Source of the DNA: Nocardia aurantia
Lineage (GTDB): Bacteria > Actinomycetota > Actinomycetes > Mycobacteriales > Mycobacteriaceae
NCBI RefSeq assembly: GCF_009604425.1
Contig: NZ_WEGI01000008.1
Span: forward strand, 62,001 to 126,000
Reading direction: 5' to 3'
DNA length: 64,000 nucleotides
Shown here: in pieces, positions 9,046 to 19,991 of the stretch
Layout: each line of letters starts with the position of its first letter
How positions within the stretch are numbered: the first letter of the stretch is position 1
Position numbers and translations under genes: made by a program
The notes under the pieces: generated by a model
The model's database searches: none
What the model saw: only the letters and a program-made list of their open reading frames with translations
What the model was told of the DNA's origin: nothing

Positions 9046-10608
9046 CTAAGCGTTGCCACCCGCGTACCGGAAGATTGCCGATCCGAGCGCTATGCTCCGC
9101 TGCCGATTCCCGGCCCGGCGCAGGCGTCGCGTCGACTTCTCGCGACGCGCCTTTTCCTGCAGGGCCAGCCCGGCCTCGCGCAACGACTCCTTTTCCTGCC
9201 TGGCCTTCTCCTGCAATGCCCGCTTGGCCTCGCGCAGGGCCGCCTTCTCCTGCCGCGCCTTCTCCCGGAGAGCGGATCGGGCCTCGGTCATGGCCGAGCG
9301 CAATCCCCGGCGACGGCCGGTCACCGGATCGATGCCCGGCCAATGCTGTTCCGCCCACTGCTCGGTGCGCTCCGCCCACGATTCGGTGCGTTCTGCCCAC
9401 GATTCGGTGCGTTCTGCCCACGATTCGGTGCGTTCTGCCCAGGATTCGGTGCGTTCCGACAGCGCGGGCAGGGTCAGCCCGGCGAATTTCCGCTCCGAGG
9501 AGGTCTCGGGCGCGTCGTCGGCGGTGCGGCGCAGGAAGCGGTCCGGCAGCGCCAGCTTGTGGATGGTCCGGAAGGCGAGCAGATACTGCCTGCCCAGCGA
9601 GCCGGTGGTGTACGGCAGGTCGTACTTGTCGCACAGTTCCCGCACCCGCACCGACACCTCGGCATAGCGGTTGCTCGGCAGGTCGGGGAACAGGTGATGT
9701 TCGATCTGGTAGCAGAGGTTGCCGCTCATGAACGCCATCGGCGCGCCCGCGCGGAAATTCGCGCTGCCCAGCATCTGCCGCAGATACCACTCGGCCCGGG
9801 TCTCGCCGGCGAACTGCTCCTCGCTGAATTTCTCGGCGCCGTCCGGGAAATGGCCGCAGAAGATCACCGCGTAGGCCCACAGGTTGCGGATCAGGTTCGC
9901 GGTCAGATTGGCCTTCAGCGTCTGCTTCCAGCCCGGTCCGGTCAGTGCCGGATGGATGACGAAATCCTTCGCCACCTGGCGGCCGGCCTTCCGGAGGAAT
10001 TGCTTGTTCGGTTCGGACAGCAGGTTGCTGCGCGGCACATCGGCCTGGAGTTTCTCGATCTTCAGATCGTGCAGCGCGATACCCCACTCGAACAGCGCGG
10101 CCAGGATCAGATTCGCCACCGGCTGGGCGAGATTGATCGGCTTCCACTGCTCGTCGCGGGTCATGCGGAGAATGCCGAAGCCCACGTCGTCGTCCATGCC
10201 GACGATGTTGGTGTACGTGTGGTGCGAGTAGTTGTGCGCGCGCTTCCACTGGCCGGAGGTGCCGGTCATATCCCACTCCCAGGTGGTGGAGTGGATCTCC
10301 GGATCGTTCATCCAATCCCATTGCCCGTGGCTGATGTTGTGCCCGAGCTCCATGTTCTCGATGATCTTGGCGACCGACAGCATGGCCGTGCCGGCCACCC
10401 ACGCCCAGCGCTTACGTCCGGCGAAAAGGGTTGCGCGCCCGGCTGTTTCGAGAATCCGCTGGGCCCGGATGGTACCCCGGATGTAGCGCGCGTCGCGCTC
10501 GCCCAGGGACTGCTCGACCGATCGGCGCAGCGCATCGAGCTCGTTTCCGAGCGCCTCGATATCGGACGCCGTCAGATGCGCGTACGCCTTGATGTCGGTG
10601 ATCGCCAC
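9046..10608 (-). CDS. second DesA3-like desaturase with repetitive C-terminal extension
   Basis: 520 aa. The first 390 residues are colinear with the neighbouring desaturase: histidine boxes H90-x3-H94 (HNISHGQWDW), HNYSHH and HQIEHH-like YQIEHH. It then carries about 130 extra residues: five heptads of the type TESWAER followed by Ala/Glu/Lys/Arg-rich units such as LQEKARQEKESLREAG that should form a charged helix or coiled coil. Likely a membrane di-iron acyl desaturase; substrate or position specificity may differ from the neighbour. An 80-base gap separates it from the ferredoxin reductase gene upstream. Confidence 0.9.
   Translation of the reverse strand: MAITDIKAYAHLTASDIEALGNELDALRRSVEQSLGERDARYIRGTIRAQRILETAGRATLFAGRKRWAWVAGTAMLSVAKIIENMELGHNISHGQWDWMNDPEIHSTTWEWDMTGTSGQWKRAHNYSHHTYTNIVGMDDDVGFGILRMTRDEQWKPINLAQPVANLILAALFEWGIALHDLKIEKLQADVPRSNLLSEPNKQFLRKAGRQVAKDFVIHPALTGPGWKQTLKANLTANLIRNLWAYAVIFCGHFPDGAEKFSEEQFAGETRAEWYLRQMLGSANFRAGAPMAFMSGNLCYQIEHHLFPDLPSNRYAEVSVRVRELCDKYDLPYTTGSLGRQYLLAFRTIHKLALPDRFLRRTADDAPETSSERKFAGLTLPALSERTESWAERTESWAERTESWAERTESWAERTEQWAEQHWPGIDPVTGRRRGLRSAMTEARSALREKARQEKAALREAKRALQEKARQEKESLREAGLALQEKARREKSTRRLRRAGNRQRSIALGSAIFRYAGGNA
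9361..9465 (-). repeat. 21-bp tandem repeat, five units
   Basis: Units start at 9363, 9384, 9405, 9426 and 9447 with an exact 21-bp period. They encode the TESWAER heptads of the desaturase tail. The middle units are nearly identical in DNA, pointing to recent expansion. Confidence 0.9.
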
Positions 10609-10689
10609 CGGCCGGTCCTTCCGTGCGAACGTGAGAGCGGATCCCGTCGGGCCCCGCCTCGAGGGTAACGGTCCTCGGTGAATGGATAC

Positions 10690-11853
10690 CTAAACGTTCA
10701 GTGTGCAATCACCGGCGGCCGCGGAAATGCACGTCTGCACCTTTTCCCCGGTGGTGTGCTCGACTCCGTTGCGCAGGTCGCGCACGTGACCGTCGGTGAT
10801 CGCGACCACGCAGGTCTGGCAGATGCCCATGCGGCAGCCGAACGGCATCTGCACCCCGACGCTCTCGCCGGCCTGCAGCAGGCTGGTGGCGCCGTCGACG
10901 GTGGTGCTGCGGCCGGTGCGGGCGAAGGTCACGGTGCCGCCCTCGCCGACCGACGAGCGCGGAATCTCGAACCGCTCCACATGCAGACGATCGGCGATTC
11001 CTGCTGCGGCCCAATGGTTCTCGATATCGTTGAGCATCGGCAGCGGACCGCAGGCCCAGGTCTGCCGCTCGCGCCAGTCGGGGAACAGCGAGTCCAGCTC
11101 GGCCAGGGCGAACTTGCCGTGCTCACCGGTGAGGTGGACGTGCGAGACGAAGCCCGGATGCCGGTCGTGCATCGCCTGTAGTTCGGCGCCGAACATCACA
11201 TCGTCCGCGGTCCGGGCGGAGTGCACGTGGATCGCGTCGGGCATGTTGGCCCGCCGATCCATCGTGCGCAGCATCGCCATGACCGGGGTGATCCCGCTGC
11301 CCGCGGTGAGGAACAGCGCCTTCGCCGGCGGCGGCTCGGGCAGCACGAAACCGCCCTGCGGCGCGGCCAGGCGCACGATCGTGCCCACCGGGACGCCGCT
11401 GACCAGGTGACTGGACAGGAAGCCCTCCGGCATCGCCTTCACCGCGATCGAGATGAGCCGCTTGCGGCGATTGTCGGGGTCGGTCCAGTTCGGCGGGCAG
11501 GTCAGCGAATACGACCGCCAGTGCCAGCGGCCGTCGACCAGCACCCCGATGCCGATGTACTGGCCCGGGGTGAACGTGAAGTCGAAGCCCCAGCCGGGTT
11601 TGATCACCAGCGTGACCGCATCGGCGGTCTCCCGGCGCACCTCGACGATCCGGCCGCGCAGTTCGCGCGCCGACCACAGCGGGTTGACCAGGTGCAGATA
11701 GTCGTCGGGCAGCAGCGGCGTGGTGATGCGGGCAGCCGCGCCGCGCAGCGCGTTCAGCCGGGTCCGACCGGCCGTCTTCGCCTCGGCAACCGGGGCTTCC
11801 AGCCACTCCCGGAGACCGTGTACCGATTTCAGGACCATTCTGCTGCTGCTCAT
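10690..11853 (-). CDS. ferredoxin reductase with C-terminal 2Fe-2S domain (desaturase partner)
   Basis: Passes electrons from NAD(P)H through FAD and a plant-type 2Fe-2S centre. 387 aa. FAD-binding motif WRSYSLTCPP, nucleotide-binding motif GSGITPVMAMLRTM, and a C-terminal ferredoxin domain with Cys ligands in CRMGICQTC and a last Cys in VQTC. It is the counterpart of mycobacterial Rv3230c, the known reductase of DesA3, and it lies directly upstream of the two desaturases, so it most likely feeds them. Confidence 0.92.
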   Translation of the reverse strand: MSSSRMVLKSVHGLREWLEAPVAEAKTAGRTRLNALRGAAARITTPLLPDDYLHLVNPLWSARELRGRIVEVRRETADAVTLVIKPGWGFDFTFTPGQYIGIGVLVDGRWHWRSYSLTCPPNWTDPDNRRKRLISIAVKAMPEGFLSSHLVSGVPVGTIVRLAAPQGGFVLPEPPPAKALFLTAGSGITPVMAMLRTMDRRANMPDAIHVHSARTADDVMFGAELQAMHDRHPGFVSHVHLTGEHGKFALAELDSLFPDWRERQTWACGPLPMLNDIENHWAAAGIADRLHVERFEIPRSSVGEGGTVTFARTGRSTTVDGATSLLQAGESVGVQMPFGCRMGICQTCVVAITDGHVRDLRNGVEHTTGEKVQTCISAAAGDCTLNV

Positions 11854-11895
11854 TTCCTCTGGAGGCGATGTGCCGGACGGGCGACTTCCAGGACC

Positions 11896-11920
11896 AGGTT
11901 ACGGGAACGTAGGTTACCGT
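11896..11920 (-). promoter_or_regulatory. candidate operator: AGGTTAC repeats 15 bp apart
   Basis: AGGTTAC at 11896-11902 and 11911-11917, 43-64 bases before the reductase start. Matches the element before the first desaturase (8966/8981) in sequence and in period. Confidence 0.45.
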
Positions 11921-11979
11921 GCGGAGGGAGCTCGATCACGTGGCCGCGGCGGGGAATCGCCGTCGCGGACGGCGCCGGA

Positions 11980-12537
11980 TCAGAGCAGTTCGAGCAGGAA
12001 CGGCAGTTCCTGGGTGGCGTACCAGGCCAACTGGTGGTCCTCGGCGTCGCCGAGGATGAACTCGGCGTCCTCGCTGCCGAGATCGGCGGCGTCGATCACG
12101 GTGACGGCCTTGGCCACCTCGGGTTCGGCCTCGGCGAGGTCGACGTGCACCGAGGCGATCCGGTCGTAGCCGATCGCGGCGGACAGCCGGACCACGCCCG
12201 CGTCCAGATCCGGCCGGGAGATCGCGCCGGTGACGTCGGCGGCGATCACCGCGCGGCGGTACACGGGAGCGTGGTAGTGGCCCTCTCCCTCCGCGTCCGG
12301 CTCGCCGGGTCCGGCGTCGGCGGCGCTCGCGTCCTCGCGTTCCTGGGCAAGCAGCCGCAGCGAGGCCCGGGCCGCCTCGCTCATCGCGACCTCGGCCAGT
12401 TCCTCGTCGTCGCCGTAGGCGTACGCCTCCCGCAGCGCGGGTGTGACCGCGAACGCGGTGTCGTTGATCGCGCGGATCTCCCGCGCGGTCACCAGTTCGC
12501 GCAGCATCGCGACGGTCGCGGGCACGTACACCCGCAT
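11980..12537 (-). CDS. conserved protein, DUF6912-like (Rv3231c type)
   Basis: 185 aa, function unknown. It starts MRVYVPATVAMLREL, is acidic, and has no membrane segment or known catalytic motif. The same kind of gene lies next to the DesA3 reductase in mycobacteria (Rv3231c), which supports the family call. An in-frame start at 12642 would overlap the WS/DGAT gene; the ATG at 12537 leaves a 25-base gap and gives the conserved N terminus. Confidence 0.75.
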   Translation of the reverse strand: MRVYVPATVAMLRELVTAREIRAINDTAFAVTPALREAYAYGDDEELAEVAMSEAARASLRLLAQEREDASAADAGPGEPDAEGEGHYHAPVYRRAVIAADVTGAISRPDLDAGVVRLSAAIGYDRIASVHVDLAEAEPEVAKAVTVIDAADLGSEDAEFILGDAEDHQLAWYATQELPFLLELL

Positions 12538-12562
12538 TGTGCCGCCGTTGGACCGCTTGTCC

Positions 12563-13945
12563 TCACTGGGCGCAGGCACCGAGCATCTCCTCCATGGATT
12601 CGTGCATCGCCGCGGACAGTACTCCGATATCGGCCATGGCATCGCGATCGGCGTTGAGTCCGTAGAAGACCTGACCGTCGTAGGCGGTGATGCCGATAGT
12701 GGACGCCTGATTGCGCAGCAGCGGCGACACCGGATACATCTCCAGCATGCGCGCGCCGCCGAGATACATGGGCTGGGCCGGGCCCGGCGCGTTCGTGATC
12801 ACCAGATTGAACGTGTGATCGGCGAACGTACTGGCCGAGCGCACGCTCAGCGCGTGCAGGCTGGCCGGTGCGAAATTCGGCAGCTGGACCAGCTTCCGGC
12901 GTGTCGTGTCGAGCCGGCGCCGGGTTCCCGCGGTGGTGGCGTGCCGGATGTGCGACAGCCGCATCACCGGATTCGGTTCGCCGACGGGGAGGTCCACCAG
13001 GATGGATTCGGCCGGGCGCGGCCGTTCGAACAGCGCGGCCGGGACCACCGCCCGCAGTACCTCGGATTCGACCAGCACCCGGCCGCGAGCCTGCAGGAAG
13101 ATGCGCAGCGCGCCGGTCACCACCGCGAGGATGGCGTCGTCGAGGGAGCAGCCCGCGTTGCTGCCGATCGCGCGGTAGTCGGCCAGATCGGTGCGCACCA
13201 CGTCGAACCGCCGGTGCCGGGAGGTCTGCGTGTTGAACGGACTGCCGGGCACAGCCGCGCCGCGCACCGCCGAGACCATCTTCTCCACCGCGCGTCCCGC
13301 GGCGCCGACCAGCGGTGACGCGTCCGAACCGGCCTGCCACAGCAGTTCCAGCGCGCTGCCGGGCTGACCGGCCAGCTCGACCAGCGACCGGGCCAGCAAT
13401 TGCGCCTCGCCCGGTTCCTGCGCCGCGGCCCAGCTGTCGCCGGCGATCGCGCGCGGCGCCGGGCCGCTGTCGAACAGCACCTGACCGATCTCGACCGCGC
13501 CCCGGCCGTCGACCAGCGCCGAATGCGTCTTGGTGAGCACCGCGCGGCGGCCGCCGGACAGGCCCTCGATCAGGTACATCTCCCACAGCGGCCGCGTGTG
13601 GTCCAGCGGCCGCGACGTCAGCCGGGCCACCAGCTCGAACAACCGGTCGTCGGCCCCCGGGCCGGACAGCGAGACGCGGCGCAGATGGAAGCCCAGATCG
13701 AAGCGGACATCGTCCACCCAGACCGGGCGGCCCAGCGCGAACGGGACCTCCCGGACCCGGTGCCGGTAGCGGGGGACCAGCGGCAGGCGGGCGGCGACCA
13801 GGCCGGTCAGGCCGTCGTAGTCCAGCGGCGCGCCCGCCGGGTCGTCGGGGTCGCCCATGATCGCCAGCGAGCCGACGTGCATCGGATTGCGGCTCGACTC
13901 GAGCCGATAGCACGCCGCATCCTGCGGCGTCAGCCTCGTGATCAC
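12563..13945 (-). CDS. WS/DGAT family acyltransferase-like protein with altered active site
   Basis: Wax ester synthase/diacylglycerol acyltransferase family (storage-lipid synthesis). 460 aa, full length, beginning with the family hallmark MITRLTPQDAACYRLE. The catalytic motif HHxxxDG reads H141-S142-A-L-V-D146-G147, so the second His is Ser. The C-terminal landmark NAPGPAQPMYLGGARMLEMYPVSPL is shown here only by its key parts (NxPGP, YxGG). Position next to the reductase and DUF6912-like genes resembles Rv3233c/Rv3234c in mycobacteria. Activity cannot be assumed. Confidence 0.85.
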   Translation of the reverse strand: MITRLTPQDAACYRLESSRNPMHVGSLAIMGDPDDPAGAPLDYDGLTGLVAARLPLVPRYRHRVREVPFALGRPVWVDDVRFDLGFHLRRVSLSGPGADDRLFELVARLTSRPLDHTRPLWEMYLIEGLSGGRRAVLTKTHSALVDGRGAVEIGQVLFDSGPAPRAIAGDSWAAAQEPGEAQLLARSLVELAGQPGSALELLWQAGSDASPLVGAAGRAVEKMVSAVRGAAVPGSPFNTQTSRHRRFDVVRTDLADYRAIGSNAGCSLDDAILAVVTGALRIFLQARGRVLVESEVLRAVVPAALFERPRPAESILVDLPVGEPNPVMRLSHIRHATTAGTRRRLDTTRRKLVQLPNFAPASLHALSVRSASTFADHTFNLVITNAPGPAQPMYLGGARMLEMYPVSPLLRNQASTIGITAYDGQVFYGLNADRDAMADIGVLSAAMHESMEEMLGACAQ

Positions 13946-14101
13946 CGTGCCGGACTCCTTCGTGCCGGATACCGCTGTCCATTGTCGTGCCTCACGACGC
14001 CTTCGTCCGCCGACCTTCGGGGAAGTTGTGGCATTTCGTGATCGGGTGGCAAGCTGGGCCCGTTCGTCGCAAGGGGAGTCGACACACCGAGGGGGTTGTG
14101 G

Positions 14102-14917
14102 ATGTCCGATCGGCAGACGTCCCGCGCGCTGTTGCCCGCGCCCGCATTCGAACCGCCTCTGGAGCGGTCCGAATGCGGCGTGCCCGAATCTTCCCGTGTC
14201 ACCGATATCTCCGGTGTTTCCGGGACTCTCGGCGTGTCACCGGTACGGCACGGCCTCCCGCCCCGGGAACGGCGCTCGGTCCCGCTCGGCCGGACCCCGG
14301 CGGCGTGCCCAGCCGCCGCGACCCCGGCCCGCCGGACCCCGGCGGTACCGCCGGGGCGAGATCCGGCAGCGCCGGCCGGTCGTGCCCCCACGGAGTCAGT
14401 TGGTCGTGCCGCCGCGAAATCGAACGGCCCCGCCGTGGCGGAGTCGGCCGGTCGTGCCGCCGCGAAATCGAACGGCCCTGCCGTGGCGGTGCTGGAAGGC
14501 TGTATCCCGGCCGAGGCGGGTAGCCGGGATCCGGAGGTGCCGGAGAGACCTCCCCTGCCGAATCGGGACGGCCGCGGCACGGCCTGTGTCGGCACCGAGG
14601 TCGACGTGGTCCGGCGATTCGCCGGGCGCGCGGTGCGGGTTGTGCTGGAGGTCGTCGACGGACGCCGGCCGGTGGCGCAGTTGACGCTGCTGGCGGATCC
14701 GACCGTGGTGGCGGCGGTGGCGACGGTGGTTCGTCTCGGCGCTGTCGAGCGGCGGCTCGGCCCGGCGGTGCTCGTGACGCTGGAGGTGGCGGTGAGCGGG
14801 CCGCGGGCCGCCGAGATCTTCGGCAGTTACGAACGTGGTGGCCGGCGATTCGCACTGGCCGCCCGGGTGCTGCACGGCCGCCAGGGATGGCGGCTGGCGG
14901 CGCTGCGGCTACGGTGA
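14102..14917 (+). CDS. Rv3235-like protein (DUF6459-type)
   Basis: 271 aa, function unknown. The first 165 residues are Pro/Ala-rich and low-complexity, including a duplicated 16-residue unit. The folded part is the C-terminal 100 residues (about VVRRFAGRAVRVVLEVVDGR to the end), with the family ending GWRLAALRLR. ATG at 14102 preferred: GAGGGGG at 14089-14095 gives a 6-base spacing. It stands between the WS/DGAT gene (divergent) and secA (same strand), as Rv3235 does near tgs3 in mycobacteria. Confidence 0.75.
   Translation: MSDRQTSRALLPAPAFEPPLERSECGVPESSRVTDISGVSGTLGVSPVRHGLPPRERRSVPLGRTPAACPAAATPARRTPAVPPGRDPAAPAGRAPTESVGRAAAKSNGPAVAESAGRAAAKSNGPAVAVLEGCIPAEAGSRDPEVPERPPLPNRDGRGTACVGTEVDVVRRFAGRAVRVVLEVVDGRRPVAQLTLLADPTVVAAVATVVRLGAVERRLGPAVLVTLEVAVSGPRAAEIFGSYERGGRRFALAARVLHGRQGWRLAALRLR
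14402..14497 (+). repeat. 48-bp tandem duplication
   Basis: Two nearly identical 48-bp units (starting 14402 and 14450) encode GRAAAKSNGPAVA-type residues in the disordered half of the Rv3235-like protein. Confidence 0.8.
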
Positions 14918-15265
14918 GTCCGGGGACCGGGCACCGCCCGGCACCTGCGGCGACGGCTCGGATGCCCCGGTGGCGCAATCCTGGTTCGGCGGTGGCACAC
15001 TCGGCGTCGGCGGCCGGCGCGTCCGGTGCCGGTTCGGGCTCGTGCGGGTATCTGCGGCGGCCGTGCCGTGCGGCCGCGAGTGGGCATCGCGGGAGCGGGA
15101 GCCGGTCCGTCCGGGGTTACCGGGTGGGTTCCGCACCCGCGACGGCGCTTCCGGCGCCTGCGCCGGTGCGCGCTCGGCGCCTACGATGGAAGCCGCACTA
15201 CCATGAACGTTGCTGCTGGGAGTAGCACGAAGAGACGACAACCGACCAGAGGACTGACGAGACCC
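14918..15265 (+). other. gene-free leader before secA
   Basis: No convincing gene. A TACGAT at 15182-15187 could be a -10 element but has no good -35. If secA used the in-frame ATG at 15203, the last 63 bases would be coding. Confidence 0.5.
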
Positions 15266-18133
<2,868 letters not shown>

Positions 18134-18506
18134 TTTCGTGCCATACAACCGCGCCCGCCTCGAACCCGAGGCGGGCGCGGTTGTTTCGCCGCTGTGCGAG
18201 TGGTTCCGTGGGGCCGCCGCGGGCCTCGAATGCCGACGATCACGGCAAGCGGCGAGTTCTGGAATCGGGCACCGGCGGAGTGTGCGGCCGAACGTCGATC
18301 GAGCTGCTCCTGAACAGGAGGCGAGTCCCAGTCGAATTGTGGCCGAAACGAATCGCAACGGTCAGGCCCCGATCCGAGACGCACTGAATTGTGGCTGAAC
18401 AGAAGTCGGCCATGCGGAGTCGGATTGCGGTCGAACACAAGGCTGTTCATTCGCGCGACCTGATCACGGCTACCCGGCATTCGGGCCGGCGAGGGCCGGT
18501 CGCGGT
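18134..18506. other. gene-free region between secA and merR (convergent ends)
   Basis: Holds the secA terminator. Beyond it are three loosely related elements: GAATTGTGGCCGAA at 18334, GAATTGTGGCTGAA at 18386 and GGATTGCGGTCGAA at 18422. No gene seen. Confidence 0.5.
18146..18187 (+). terminator. strong intrinsic terminator of secA
   Basis: Perfect 17-bp stem (18146-18162 pairs with 18167-18183) with a 4-base loop, followed by a short T run, 13 bases after the secA stop. Confidence 0.92.
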
Positions 18507-19190
18507 CTACTGGGTGGCGCGCGGTGGGGCGGGGATCTCGGCGCGGCGCTCGAAGGCCTGGCCGACGAGTTCCTCCACCGCACGGGTGACGATCAGGCGG
18601 GTGATGGCGAGATCGGTCTCCAGCTTGGTGCGGTCGCGGGCGGTTCGCTCGGAGCGTTCGTAGGCGTGGCCGGCCAGGTGGTAGAACAGCTCGGTCGCGT
18701 GATCGTCGGCGATGCGCTCGCAGTCGGCCCGCAGTCGCTCGACGAGTTCGAAGGCGGCCACCATCGGCACGCCGGAATCGACCAGGCGGGTAGCGAGGTC
18801 GCCGCAGCGCGGATTGTTCAGGCGATAGGCGTCCAATGGGTCGGCGCTCCCCGCGAGGGCCTCCTGCAGATAGCCGGGCAGTTCCGGCGTGGACTGTGCG
18901 GGGTGGTCCGGCGGTGTGGCGGTGGGGGGTTGGTCGGTCACGCCGAGTACGTCGGCGAGACCGTCGCCGCGGTCCCACGCCTCCAGCAGCTCGCGAATCC
19001 CGTTGAGCTTCATGCCCCGGCTGAGCAGGCGGCTGATGGTGTGCAACCGCTCGAGATGGTCCGGGCTGTAGTAGCCGATGCGGCCGCGCACGTCGGGGGA
19101 GGGCAGCAGGCCGCGCTCATGGTACACGCGAACACTGCGTACGGTGGTGTCCGCGGCCCGAGCCAGTTCGTCGATCGTGTATTCCGCCAC
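18507..19190 (-). CDS. MerR family transcriptional regulator
   Basis: 227 aa. Winged HTH at the N terminus (YTIDELARAADTTVRSVRVY, then ERGLLPSP and GYYSPDHLERL), a classic MerR signature. The C-terminal 120 residues are helical and contain no cysteine cluster for metals, so the ligand is unknown. Divergent from the whiB-like gene with a 282-base shared control region. Confidence 0.88.
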   Translation of the reverse strand: MAEYTIDELARAADTTVRSVRVYHERGLLPSPDVRGRIGYYSPDHLERLHTISRLLSRGMKLNGIRELLEAWDRGDGLADVLGVTDQPPTATPPDHPAQSTPELPGYLQEALAGSADPLDAYRLNNPRCGDLATRLVDSGVPMVAAFELVERLRADCERIADDHATELFYHLAGHAYERSERTARDRTKLETDLAITRLIVTRAVEELVGQAFERRAEIPAPPRATQ

Positions 19191-19262
19191 CTGGGTGCAC
19201 CCCCCATCTGTCGAGTGCTGCGAAGTGTTGCCGCAGAAAATGAGCCGCAGGGAAACGACTCG

Positions 19263-19317
19263 TTAAATGACGATACGTAGTACGGAAAGGGTTTGTCAAC
19301 GTACCGTTACATAACGG
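19263..19317 (-). promoter_or_regulatory. merR promoter and adjoining palindrome
   Basis: On the - strand, TTGACA (19299-19294) and TATCGT (19275-19270) are 18 bases apart, a good vegetative promoter with a slightly long spacer as in MerR-controlled promoters. Just upstream is a perfect palindrome CCGTTACATAACGG (19304-19317) that could be an operator serving both divergent genes. Confidence 0.55.
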
Positions 19318-19472
19318 CGGAACCTGTTGCCGCATTGCCCGTGGTGGACTACCGTTCGATTCACCGGCGTAGAGCGCTGGTATTACCGGGGACTGTGGAG
19401 CAGCCCTGACGACGCCTGACTTTCGGGATGCGCTGTTTGTCGTGCGCGTTCCCCTCGGCACCGGAGACGGCT

Positions 19473-19946
19473 ATGACCACCACTCGGTATCTTGTACCGG
19501 CGATCCAGACGCGTCCCTCGCGCGCATCTGCGCCCCTTCCTCATGCTCCCGCCTCGCGTCCCGCGCAGTCGAAGCAGCAGCCCGCTTGCGCCGGCAGCCC
19601 CAACACCTGGGATCTCGACGCGGGCACCCCCGATTCCTGGCGCACCGCCGTCCAGACCTGCCGCAGTTGCCCGCTTTTCGCGGAGTGCGGCCGGCAGGCG
19701 CAGGCCCTGATCGCCCGGGGCGACGGTCCCCGCGCGGTGATCTGGGCCGGGGTGGCCTACGACAACGCGGGCAAGGTGGTCGAGAATCTCGACTGCCACC
19801 GGACCAATTCGGTCGACAACCGCCGCCCGCTGCGTATCATCCGGCACGGGGTGCGGCCCGAGGCCGTCGAGCCGGCCCCGGCCACACCGCGCCGGCACCT
19901 CGTACTCGGTCGCCCACTGCGCCCCACCGGCACCGGTGCGTACTGA
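19473..19946 (+). CDS. WhiB-like iron-sulfur protein
   Basis: 157 aa. Four cysteines in the WhiB arrangement: Cys39, Cys63-x2-Cys66-x5-Cys72 (TCRSCPLFAEC), which bind a 4Fe-4S cluster in this family. The usual G(V/I)WGG turn is changed to IWAGVAYDN. The N-terminal 35 residues are Pro/Ser/Ala-rich. ATG at 19473 chosen over an in-frame ATG at 19428 because it begins the conserved part closer to the usual length. WhiB proteins work through the primary sigma factor; target genes are unknown here. Confidence 0.82.
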   Translation: MTTTRYLVPAIQTRPSRASAPLPHAPASRPAQSKQQPACAGSPNTWDLDAGTPDSWRTAVQTCRSCPLFAECGRQAQALIARGDGPRAVIWAGVAYDNAGKVVENLDCHRTNSVDNRRPLRIIRHGVRPEAVEPAPATPRRHLVLGRPLRPTGTGAY

Positions 19947-19991
19947 CCGGGCCGCGGCCGACGTGAAGGACTGTGTGACGGTGGGTATTTC

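Noticed and set aside
11221..12657. Open frame on the + strand across the reductase and DUF6912-like genes
   Set aside because: Composition is that of a frame shadow and it crosses two well-supported - strand genes.
15026..15265. N-terminal extension of SecA from the first possible start
   Set aside because: The added residues are Arg/Gly/Pro-rich and unlike any SecA; similarity begins just after the GTG at 15266.
19442..19966. Overlapping frame on the + strand at the whiB-like gene
   Set aside because: Arg/Pro-rich shadow without the cysteine pattern; the other frame has the WhiB signature.
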